Origin: an uncultured Thermoanaerobaculum sp.
GTDB taxonomy: Bacteria > Acidobacteriota > Thermoanaerobaculia > Thermoanaerobaculales > Thermoanaerobaculaceae
Length of the DNA: 64,000 bases
Assembly (NCBI GenBank): GCA_937934115.1
Contig: CALHAH010000022.1
Coordinates: 23,119-87,118 of the forward strand
Direction: 5' to 3'
This document shows, one piece after another, positions 56,556 to 64,000 of the stretch. The position numbers and the translations under genes are program-made. Every line of letters starts with the position of its first letter. The stretch's first letter is position 1. The notes beneath the pieces were generated by a model. It was not told the DNA's origin. It ran no database searches and saw only the letters and a list, made by a program, of their open reading frames with translations.

Positions 56556-56699
56556 ATGGAGTACTACCACTATGTAAACATCTTTGAAACGAAGGGACTG
56601 GAAAACATCCTGGTCATTTGCTTTCTCATCACCTTGGTTTTCTTTGTGACAAAAATGCAAAAACCGCGCGGCCACAACGGAGGCAACCACGTTCCCTAG
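56556..56699 (+). CDS. 47-aa single-TM peptide MEYYHYVNIFETKGLENILVICFLITLVFFVTKMQKPRGHNGGNHVP
   Basis: Strong RBS AAAGGAGGGGAGG, 16 nt after the nrfD-like stop; one predicted TM; not in the ORF track (too short). Confidence 0.65.
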   Translation: MEYYHYVNIFETKGLENILVICFLITLVFFVTKMQKPRGHNGGNHVP

Positions 56700-56726
56700 G
56701 TTGCGGCCAGTTCACCTCCGTTCTGC

Positions 56727-56760
56727 GGCGGACAGCGCTGGGGCGCTGTCCGCCTTTTCT
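56727..56760 (+). terminator. Rho-independent terminator
   Basis: 12-bp perfect stem GGCGGACAGCGC/GCGCTGTCCGCC followed by TTTTCTT. Confidence 0.88.
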
Positions 56761-56803
56761 TGTGTGGACGGCCATCCCTCGTTTTTGGGGAGTGTTTACC
56801 GCC

Positions 56804-56902
56804 GTTGACAGTCTCAACATTCGGCGCTTTTCTCAATTACTGTGGGCACGAGCAGGGGGTTAAAAACGACGGCGCCGGCGCCTCGCTGTTGAAAACTTCA
56901 GC
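56804..56902 (+). promoter_or_regulatory. Enhancer-like sites GTTGACAGTCTCAAC (56804-56818) and GCTGAAGTTTTCAAC (minus, 56888-56902)
   Basis: First is GTTG-N7-CAAC; second matches the 50145 site at 12/15; both upstream of the 56978 sigma-54 promoter. Confidence 0.5.
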
Positions 56903-56977
56903 GTTGTAGGCTTGTGCACATCCAGCTCCATTCTGCCATCATCGTGTGGATCAGTAACTTACCTAAATCATCCCCTT

Positions 56978-56993
56978 TGGCACGAACTCTGCA
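56978..56993 (+). promoter_or_regulatory. Sigma-54-type promoter TGGCACGAACTCTGCA
   Basis: GG-N10-GC; one mismatch to the 50331 element across the 16-mer. Confidence 0.75.
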
Positions 56994-57112
56994 AGAGCAC
57001 GAAGCGGAGGTGCACATGAAGCAAGCAGCGGTGGCGAGACACCCGGAACACCCAAAGGAGGGGGAGGGGTCAGCTGCCACGTTGCTTCCTGATCGCCTCC
57101 AGGGAGGGAACC

Positions 57113-57781
57113 ATGACCGTCATTATCGTACTTATCTCGATTTTCCTGTTTGTCTCCATTGAGGCCATTGGCCTCGTGCTGCGCCGTCGCCGCGGGGAAG
57201 CACCTGGCGAGCATGCCCGCGCCTTCGCACCCGTGCATGCACCCAAGGGTTTGTTCTTCAGTCCGGGACACACCTGGGCGTTCCTCACCCCAACTGGCGA
57301 ACTGCGTTTGGGAGTTGACGAGCTACTGGCGCAAGCACTGGGCGGCGCCGACCGCGTGGAGCTGCCCAAGCCGGGGACCACGCTGCGCAGGGGTGAGCCC
57401 ATGGCAAAAATTTTTCGCTTGTCCCGAACCCTTACCGTGCCGGCACCAGTGGATGCCACGGTAGTGGCAGTAAACGATAGCCTCCAACACGGGTCGGTAC
57501 CGCTGGATGCGGATCCCTACGGCGCTTTTTGGTTCGTAACCGCCGTCCCCGTGGAGCACACCGAGGCTCTGGCTTCCCTGAAGGTGGGAGACCGCGCCGT
57601 GCAATGGCTCAAGCGGGAGATGCAAAGGTTTACCGAGTTCTTGGCGGCTCGCTTGACACCTCAAACCTTGGGTGTGGCGTTGCCCGATGGTGCCCGACCG
57701 GTGATGGGTGCGGCGTTGACCCTGGACGAAGAGGCGTTCCAGAAGTTTCAGCAAGAATTTGCAAGCGGGAAGAGCGCCTGA
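57113..57781 (+). CDS. Membrane-anchored GcvH-like protein lacking the lipoyl lysine
   Basis: N-terminal TM; GHTWAFLTPTGELRLGVDELLAQALGGADRVELPKPGTTLRRGEPMAKIFRLSRTLTVPAPVDATVVAVN aligns without gaps to the GcvH core. Confidence 0.7.
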   Translation: MTVIIVLISIFLFVSIEAIGLVLRRRRGEAPGEHARAFAPVHAPKGLFFSPGHTWAFLTPTGELRLGVDELLAQALGGADRVELPKPGTTLRRGEPMAKIFRLSRTLTVPAPVDATVVAVNDSLQHGSVPLDADPYGAFWFVTAVPVEHTEALASLKVGDRAVQWLKREMQRFTEFLAARLTPQTLGVALPDGARPVMGAALTLDEEAFQKFQQEFASGKSA

Positions 57782-57806
57782 ACTTGTCTTCCCACAGGAG
57801 CGAGAT

Positions 57807-57838
57807 GAGCCCACGTTGGTGGGCTCTTTTTTTTTTTT
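57807..57838 (+). terminator. Rho-independent terminator
   Basis: GAGCCCAC-GTTG-GTGGGCTC followed by long T tract. Confidence 0.92.
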
Positions 57839-57942
57839 AAAGCATCCACAATCCTTCTCGTGGAGCTTTTCCGAACAAAAAAACCGCCACCAGCGGCACC
57901 GCCTGCAAAGCGTGAGCAAACGGTGGAGGGAGTGCCGACGGA

Positions 57943-60582
57943 ATGGCTCCACAAACCGGCGGTACAATAAAAATCGTGCCCGAAAGGGGATCCCGCAGCG
58001 CGGCCTTTTTCACGCGGTTTCTGTTGCGCAGGTGGGGTGCCTTTTTGGTGGCCCTCGCGTACGCGTTGGGCGCGGGCCTGTACATTTGGGTTTCGGGGTT
58101 TGTGGTTCAGTCCCTGGCCCACGAAGACGTTGCCGTGCTTCACCGCTGGGAAGTGCTCAAGGGCTGGGCCTATGTTTTCGTCACGGCCGCGGGTCTTTAC
58201 GCCCTCTTGCGGCTGGTGGTACGGGCATCACGAGGAGAACAGCAGGTTGCCCACCAGCTCCTCCGCGCCCACCAACGCTTTCAGCTCTTGGTGGAAGGCA
58301 ACCCGCATTTTTTCTTTTACACCCGCGACGTTCACGGCAACGTCACCTATGTGTCCCCCAGCGTTGAACCCATCACCGGCAGAAGCGTTGCGGAGTGGCT
58401 GAACCAAAAGCACTGGTGGGCCACCGATCACCCCATGAACGAAGAAGCTCGCAGAAAGACCCGGGAACACCTAGCGGGCCAATTTGATGGGCAACCTCTT
58501 TTGTTGGAAATCGCCCATCCTTCAGGGCGGCGGGTTGTGCTCGAGGCTTTTGAGGCGCCCCTTGAGGGTCCCTTCGGCCCTGAAGGTATTCAAGGAGTTG
58601 CCCACGATGTGACCGCCCAAAGGCGGGGAGAGTGGCTTCGGGAGTTTTTCCTTCGCGTTTCCCACGCCACGGCGGAGGCCGAAAGCGTTGCAAGCCTTCT
58701 GGCCGAGGTTCATCGCCACATAGCGGTTCTTTTTCCCGCAAAAAACTTTTACGTGGCGCTTTGGGATGGGAAGGCGTCCGCAGTGCGTTTTCCCTACTTC
58801 CGGGACGAAAAAGATGCGCCACCCCAGCCTCGGCCGCCGCGCCGTGGTCTTACGGAGTACGTCATCCGCACTGGCCGGCCTGTGCTGCTAGATCCAGAAG
58901 AGGAAGCTCGCTTGGTGGCAGCCGGCGAGGTGGAGCTGATAGGGAGCCCGGCGGTTTCCTGGATGGGTGCTCCCCTAAAGGTGGCCGGTACTACCTTGGG
59001 CTGCATGGTGGTGCAGTCCTACGACCCCTCCGTACGCTACTTTCCCGAGGACCTGGATGTCCTCGCTTTGGCAGCGCGGGAAGTGGCCCAGGTGGTGCAC
59101 CGCTTCCAACTGCAGCAAGACCTGGCCGAAACGGCCGCTCAGTATCAGCGCTTGGTGGAGCTTTCCCCTGACGCGATTGTCATCCATCAGGACGGGGTAA
59201 TACAGTTTGCCAACCCTGCCGCTGCTCGCCTTTGGGGTGCTCGCGACCCCGCAGAGCTGGTGGGGCGGCGCGCGTTGGAGCTGGTGGCTCCAGATTTTCG
59301 GGAAACCGTGAAAGAACGAATACGGCTCGCCCTTGAGCAGGGAAAGCCCGCGCCACCTTTGGTGGAGGAGTTTCTGCGGTTGGACGGCACCACCTTTCGC
59401 GGCGAAGCGGCAGCGGCACCCCTTCAGTACCGAGGACGCCCGGCCATGGAGGTAGTCATTCGCGATGTAACGCAGCGGGAAAAAAGCGAAGCGCTTGTGC
59501 GCGAAGCGCAAAAAATGCAAGCCCTTGGCGCCTTAGCTGGGGGCATCGCCCACGACTTCAACAACTTGCTTCAGGCGTTTTCGGCATTGGTTTTTTCCCT
59601 CAAGAGCAAGCTCGAGGAAGGCATGGTCACTGAGGAATTACAGACCTGCGAGGAACTGGTACAGCGCGGTGCGGCATTGACTCGGCAACTGCTCCTGTTT
59701 TCGCGCCGTGAAATTTCTCGGCGAGAAATCCTCGATTTGAACGTGGTGGTGCAAGGGGTGGAGAGGTTGCTCCGTCGCCTGTTGCCCGAGAACATCTCCC
59801 TCGTCCTTTGTCCCTCCCCTGAAGCGTTGACGGTGGAAATGGACCGCAATCAACTGGAACAAGTGATCTTGAATTTGGTGGTGAACGCCATTGATGCCAT
59901 GCCGGAGGGAGGCAGGCTGGCGATCAGCGTAGAACGGCAAGGTGAGGAAGCGCGCTTGATTGTGAGCGACACCGGCTGTGGTATTCCCGAAGACGTTCTT
60001 CCCCGAATTTTTGAACCGTTTTTTTCTACCAAAGGTGCGGAAAAAGGCACGGGCTTGGGTTTGGCTGTGGTGCACGGTATTGTCAGTCAACACGGAGGGC
60101 GGGTGGAGGTGCAAAGCAAGGTGGGAAGCGGGAGTACCTTTACCGTGATCCTCCCTGCCTTGGCGGTTGCCGTGGCGAGTCCTGCCCCTGTCACCTCCCC
60201 GGCTTCGGTGCCAGTGGGTAAAAGGCAGCGGGTGCTGCCGGTAGAGGACGAGGAGGCCGCACGCAAGACCTTAGCCCAGGTGCTGGAGGCTTTGGGCTAT
60301 CAGGTGACCGCGGTTGGGGATGCGGAAACGGCAGGGAAACTGCCAGCCCAACCAGCTTTTGATGTTCTTCTCACGGATTTTCTCCTTCCCGGTGCCAGTG
60401 GTGCCCAGTTGGCCGCAGGTCTTCTGCAGCGGTGGCCGCGGCTTAAGGTAATCGTCATGTCGGGGTATGCCCCTGACCACGTTCTACAGGAAAAGGTGAC
60501 GAGCGGCCACCTTCATTTCCTGCAAAAGCCGTTTACCATGGAAGAGCTCGCAAACGCTTTGGCTTCTGTCCTTGCTGACTGA
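57943..60582 (+). CDS. Hybrid PAS/GAF/PAS sensor histidine kinase with C-terminal receiver domain
   Basis: H-box [52 protein letters not shown], receiver ...[12 protein letters not shown]...LQKPFT. Confidence 0.88.
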   Translation: MAPQTGGTIKIVPERGSRSAAFFTRFLLRRWGAFLVALAYALGAGLYIWVSGFVVQSLAHEDVAVLHRWEVLKGWAYVFVTAAGLYALLRLVVRASRGEQQVAHQLLRAHQRFQLLVEGNPHFFFYTRDVHGNVTYVSPSVEPITGRSVAEWLNQKHWWATDHPMNEEARRKTREHLAGQFDGQPLLLEIAHPSGRRVVLEAFEAPLEGPFGPEGIQGVAHDVTAQRRGEWLREFFLRVSHATAEAESVASLLAEVHRHIAVLFPAKNFYVALWDGKASAVRFPYFRDEKDAPPQPRPPRRGLTEYVIRTGRPVLLDPEEEARLVAAGEVELIGSPAVSWMGAPLKVAGTTLGCMVVQSYDPSVRYFPEDLDVLALAAREVAQVVHRFQLQQDLAETAAQYQRLVELSPDAIVIHQDGVIQFANPAAARLWGARDPAELVGRRALELVAPDFRETVKERIRLALEQGKPAPPLVEEFLRLDGTTFRGEAAAAPLQYRGRPAMEVVIRDVTQREKSEALVREAQKMQALGALAGGIAHDFNNLLQAFSALVFSLKSKLEEGMVTEELQTCEELVQRGAALTRQLLLFSRREISRREILDLNVVVQGVERLLRRLLPENISLVLCPSPEALTVEMDRNQLEQVILNLVVNAIDAMPEGGRLAISVERQGEEARLIVSDTGCGIPEDVLPRIFEPFFSTKGAEKGTGLGLAVVHGIVSQHGGRVEVQSKVGSGSTFTVILPALAVAVASPAPVTSPASVPVGKRQRVLPVEDEEAARKTLAQVLEALGYQVTAVGDAETAGKLPAQPAFDVLLTDFLLPGASGAQLAAGLLQRWPRLKVIVMSGYAPDHVLQEKVTSGHLHFLQKPFTMEELANALASVLAD

Positions 60583-60610
60583 GGCAGGAGCCGAGCCCTG
60601 GGAGGTGCCC

Positions 60611-61483
60611 ATGGAACTTACCCCCGACCTTCGGCAACGGCTCCTCGCCTTTCAGCAGTTGGAGCTCACCGAATACGAAATCTACGCACGCTTGGCCCGG
60701 GGCCTTCCCGAAGGGGAAAACCGTCGCATCCTAGAGCGCATTGCCGCTGATGAGCTGCGTCACGCTCGGGATTGGCAAGCCATCACCGGCCAGGAGGTGA
60801 AACCCAAACGCTTATGGGTGTGGGTGTACACCTGGATTGCTCGGGTTTTTGGCCTGACCTTTGGCTTGAAGCTCATGGAGCGGGGCGAAGAGCGAGTCCA
60901 AGGGGGTTACAAGGATCTCCTGGGTGTGATACCCAACGTCGAGGCTTGGCTTCAAGATGAGGAAGAACATGAGCACCAGCTTTTGGGCATGTTGGAGGAG
61001 GAGCGGCTCCACTACGCGGGTTCTGTAGTCTTAGGCCTTAACGACGCCCTGGTGGAGCTTACCGGCGCTTTGGCTGGCTTCACACTGGCCCTGCAAAACA
61101 CCAAGCTCATTGCCCTTTCCGGGCTTATTACCGGTATTGCCGCGTCTTTATCCATGGCGGCTTCCGAGTACCTTTCCACCCGCTCCGAAGGTAGCGAAAA
61201 GCACCCCTTGCGGGCAGCTGTCTACACCGGCATTGCCTACATCGCCACCGTTACGTTGTTGGTCCTACCTTACTTGCTCTTTGCCAGCTTCTACCTCGAT
61301 TTGGCTCTTACCCTCCTGGTGGCGGTGGTCATCATTGCGGCGTTTAACTTCTACATTTCCGTGGCCAAGGATGAACCCTTCACCCGCCGCTTTGCGGAAA
61401 TGGCGTTGCTATCTTTTTCCGTAGCTGCGCTTTCCTTTGCTGTGGGGTTTGTGGCCCGCCGGATACTGGGTGTGGACGTGTAA
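60611..61483 (+). CDS. Ferritin-like (rubrerythrin-type) domain fused to VIT1/CCC1-type metal transporter
   Basis: Two helices with E/ExxH (LTEYEIYARLA, ADELRHARDWQ, DEEEHEHQLL) then GLNDALVELTGALAGFTLALQNT...AASLSMAASEYLSTRSEG. Confidence 0.85.
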   Translation: MELTPDLRQRLLAFQQLELTEYEIYARLARGLPEGENRRILERIAADELRHARDWQAITGQEVKPKRLWVWVYTWIARVFGLTFGLKLMERGEERVQGGYKDLLGVIPNVEAWLQDEEEHEHQLLGMLEEERLHYAGSVVLGLNDALVELTGALAGFTLALQNTKLIALSGLITGIAASLSMAASEYLSTRSEGSEKHPLRAAVYTGIAYIATVTLLVLPYLLFASFYLDLALTLLVAVVIIAAFNFYISVAKDEPFTRRFAEMALLSFSVAALSFAVGFVARRILGVDV

Positions 61484-61576
61484 AAGGCACGCAGTGGGTT
61501 TCTAGCTCACACTTCTCGTAGCAAACGTTCATCCGATCTGCTGTCTTCCTCCATGGCGTGGGGCCCCCCTCCGTCT

Positions 61577-61800
61577 GTGCGGCCGCCGCGAGGAAACGGT
61601 GGGGCCCACGCGGGGAAACTGTGGGGCCGCCGGTTATCTGACGCGGGTGGCACGGCCACGCTCCTCCCACCCACCCGTGGCCGGCTTGGCCCCACGTACC
61701 CCCACCGCTCGGCCCAACAAAGCTGGGCCTCGCTTCTGTGGGGCTGCCGCGAAATTGTGGGGCCGCCGCGAAATTGTGGGGCCGCCGCTCCGCGGCGGCT
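61577..61800. repeat. Degenerate GC-rich short repeats, consensus GTGGGGCCGCCGCGAAATT
   Basis: Copies at 61577, 61599, 61621, 61738-61756, 61757-61775 (18/19 identical to previous), 61776. Confidence 0.75.
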
Positions 61801-61932
61801 GTTCACGCCCTTTCTTAAGCCTTGCCGCGAAGGGCTGGCGCCGCATGGTTCTGTGGGTCCCCGGGGTATTGAAAGTTGATAAAAAATCGCTCATATTTTG
61901 TAACGGGCGGCACGCCCGAAGAAGAGGTGCTT

Positions 61933-62916
61933 ATGAAGGACCTATACGCGGTGTTGGGGGTAAGCAGAGACGCCAGTCAAGAGGAAATTAAGAAGGCTTA
62001 CCGGAAGCTGGCGCGGAAGTACCATCCTGACGTCAACCCTGGTAATCCGGAAGCCGAGCAAAAGTTTAAGGAAATTCAAGAGGCGTACCAAGTGCTTTCG
62101 GATCCGGCCAAACGGGCACAGTACGACAAATTCGGTACCGTTGACGAAGCCGAGATGGCGGCCCGTGCTGCCGCGCAAGCCCAGGCGCGGGCGCGGGCAC
62201 GTGCTGGCAGCCCCTTTGGTGGGTTCCGGGTATCCTTTGGGGGCTTCGAGGATCTGGGGGATATCTTCTCGGATCTCTTCGGCCGGGTGCGGGCGCAGGC
62301 GCGGCCGGCGCCGGAGCCGGTGGAAGCCGCGGTGGAGCTTTCCTTTGAGCAAGCGGTGAAAGGAGCCGCGGTGGTGGTTCCCGTGCGGCGGGAGGTGCCT
62401 TGCCCGCAGTGTGGTGGCAGCGGCGTGGCTGCGGGCGCGTTGTGCTTCCGTTGCCGGGGCAGCGGCCTGTTGGTGCACACCGACAGGCTTCGCGTGCGCA
62501 TCCCACCAGGCATCGGCGACGGTGACCGGGTTCGCTCCCGCACACCCGACGGGCGGGAAGTGAGCATTGTCGTAAAAGTTGCCCCTCACCCCTTTTTCGA
62601 GCGCAAGGGAGATGACATTTACACCACGGTCCCCGTGACCTTCACCGAAGCCTATCTGGGTGCAGAAATTGAAATTGGCACCATTCACGGGCCGGTGCGC
62701 ACCCGCATCCCGCCGGGGACGTCGTCGGGCCAGCGTTTCCGTTTGCGGGGCAAAGGCGTGCGCAACGTGCGTACCGGTGTTTTTGGCGACCATTACTACA
62801 CGGTGCAGGTGGTGGTGCCGAAGGTGGTCTCGCCTGCGGGGAGGGAGCTTGCGCAGCGGGTGGCAGATCTCTACAGCGAAAACCCCAGAGCCGGCCTGCC
62901 GTTGCGTTTGGAGTAA
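61933..62916 (+). CDS. DnaJ-family co-chaperone with reduced zinc-finger region
   Basis: J-domain [37 protein letters not shown] (HPD); only CPQCGGSG and CFRCRGSG; C-terminal client-binding domain. Confidence 0.88.
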   Translation: MKDLYAVLGVSRDASQEEIKKAYRKLARKYHPDVNPGNPEAEQKFKEIQEAYQVLSDPAKRAQYDKFGTVDEAEMAARAAAQAQARARARAGSPFGGFRVSFGGFEDLGDIFSDLFGRVRAQARPAPEPVEAAVELSFEQAVKGAAVVVPVRREVPCPQCGGSGVAAGALCFRCRGSGLLVHTDRLRVRIPPGIGDGDRVRSRTPDGREVSIVVKVAPHPFFERKGDDIYTTVPVTFTEAYLGAEIEIGTIHGPVRTRIPPGTSSGQRFRLRGKGVRNVRTGVFGDHYYTVQVVVPKVVSPAGRELAQRVADLYSENPRAGLPLRLE

Positions 62917-63012
62917 GGGAAACCAAAAGCGGTGTGGGGAACGGGCACGGAGCACGCGTACCCACCGGCAACCGGGGGCAAAAGCGGGTAGCATACCTGG
63001 GCCGGGGAGGAG

Positions 63013-63804
63013 GTGGCCGTGGGCTTTTTCCGGGAACTATGGATGCACAGGCAGTTGGTGCTTACGCTGGCGGCGCGGGCGGTGAAGGCTCGCTACGCCG
63101 GCTCCGTTTTAGGCTTGGCGTGGGCCATCGTAGAGCCGCTTTTGCAGTTTGCGCTTTTCCTTGTGGTTTTTGGCGTGTTCTTGGGTCTGCGCGGCCTGGC
63201 CCCATCGGGAAGTTCCTTTGCCCTGTGGCTTTTGGCCGGGCTCATCCCTTTTCTCTTGCTGCAGGAAGGCTGGGTACGGGCGGCGGGGGTCTTCCGCGCT
63301 CACGCTGGCTTGGTGAAGCACGTGCCGGTGCCCTTGAGCGTGCTTTTGGCTTCTGAGCTTCTCGCCGTTTTGGCCCGCCATGGTGTCACCTTCACGGTTT
63401 TGGTGATTTTAGCCGCCATCACTGGACAGGTACAGCTTTCCGGTGTGCCTTTTTTCCTGGGGGGGCTAGGGCTGGTGCTTATGTTTCTTTTAGCGGGCAG
63501 CCTGTGGCTTGCCACCGCGGGGGCCTATTTGCCGGATACGGTGCCGGTGACCTCGACGGTGATGGGTTTTTTGCTTTACCTCACGCCAATTCTTTACCCC
63601 TTGAGTGTGGTTCCGGAAAGATGGCGCCAGGTTGTGGTGCTCAACCCACTTTTTGGGGTGGTGGAAATCCTTCGCTGCTTTTTGGTGGGTGGGGATGCGA
63701 GCTTCGCAGCCGTGGCCTTCAGCGGCGCCGTAGCGATACCCATGTTGCTGGGAGGCTTTGCCTTTTTTTCGCGACGACAAGCGTACATTCGGGATTTGGT
63801 ATGA
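63013..63804 (+). CDS. ABC-2 type polysaccharide/lipid exporter permease
   Basis: Six TM; RAVKARYAGSVLGLAWAIVEPLLQFALFLVVFGVFL, LTPILYPLSVVPERWRQVVVLNPL. Confidence 0.82.
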   Translation: MAVGFFRELWMHRQLVLTLAARAVKARYAGSVLGLAWAIVEPLLQFALFLVVFGVFLGLRGLAPSGSSFALWLLAGLIPFLLLQEGWVRAAGVFRAHAGLVKHVPVPLSVLLASELLAVLARHGVTFTVLVILAAITGQVQLSGVPFFLGGLGLVLMFLLAGSLWLATAGAYLPDTVPVTSTVMGFLLYLTPILYPLSVVPERWRQVVVLNPLFGVVEILRCFLVGGDASFAAVAFSGAVAIPMLLGGFAFFSRRQAYIRDLV

Positions 63805-63836
63805 AAGCCCGTGCAGAAGTCTGGGGGTGTGGGCCT

Positions 63837-64000
63837 TTACCTTGCCAGGTTTTCCACCAGGGCGATGGCTTGGTCTAAGCTGACGCCTTCGCTGAGCTTG
63901 AGAATCCGCTTAGGTGACCACCCAGTAGCAGTGGCCACCGTGTACTCTACCCCCTCAGGCAGCACGCGGTAAAGCACGGGTTGCAAATCGGCCCCCAAAA
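63837..64000 (-). CDS. C-terminal fragment of an unidentified gene running off the window
   Basis: Open minus-strand frame GADLQPVLYRVLPEGVEYTVATATGWSPKRILKLSEGVSLDQAIALVENLAR*. Confidence 0.5.
   Translation of the reverse strand, partial: LGADLQPVLYRVLPEGVEYTVATATGWSPKRILKLSEGVSLDQAIALVENLAR

Noticed and set aside
56804-56818. TTGACA at 56806 read as a sigma-70 -35 box
   Set aside because: No good -10 at 16-18 bp downstream; better explained as part of a GTTG-N7-CAAC site upstream of the sigma-54 promoter.
61577-61800. Possible CRISPR array
   Set aside because: Repeats are degenerate and partly directly adjacent, with no regular spacers and no cas genes nearby.
1-64000. tRNA, rRNA, transposase, integrase or prophage genes
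   Set aside because: None recognised on reading either strand or the ORF track; a tRNAscan/Infernal run would be needed to exclude small RNAs.

Overview
This 64 kb bacterial window has high GC and is dense with operons. The acidobacterial-type Oar-like TonB receptor and overall gene style suggest an Acidobacteriota-like host, but that is inference only. In order it contains: (1) a Pho block with a TonB receptor, a type-I phosphodiesterase, pstSCAB-phoU-second pstB and phoB-phoR, with two 7-4-7 Pho-box-like repeats; (2) a roughly 6 kb gene graveyard (15.3-21.4 kb) holding decayed Crp/Fnr, ArsR-like, TolC, membrane-fusion, RND and FmdE-like genes; (3) an S1-domain protein, an ECF sigma/NrsF-like pair, hemH, an HDAC-like deacetylase with a large C-terminal extension, a tetraheme cytochrome and endonuclease V; (4) a PAS kinase plus sigma-54 activator next to a sigma-54-type promoter that precedes an unusual respiratory operon: Rieske, cytochrome b, octaheme HAO-like cytochrome, OM beta-barrel, tetraheme cytochrome, NapA, NapD, NapG, NapH; (5) an arsenic/thiol-redox island with arsR, acr3, two ArsP-type permeases, a Cys-rich ArsD-like protein, two proteins ending in Cys-Cys-Gly, an HdrA-N-like protein, a ferredoxin, CcdA and thioredoxins, with two promoters sharing a TTCG-N8-CGAA operator; (6) a kinase carrying c-type heme motifs plus sigma-54 activator, archaemetzincin, pentaheme cytochrome, Fe-S protein, NrfD, a 47-aa membrane peptide missed by the ORF track, and a GcvH-like protein without the lipoyl lysine, with two near-identical sigma-54 promoters and GTTG-N7-CAAC enhancer-like sites; (7) a hybrid kinase, a ferritin-like/VIT1 fusion, a GC-rich repeat patch, a DnaJ-like protein and an ABC-2 permease. 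No rRNA, tRNA, CRISPR array or transposase was recognised. All family assignments come from reading motifs; no searches were run.
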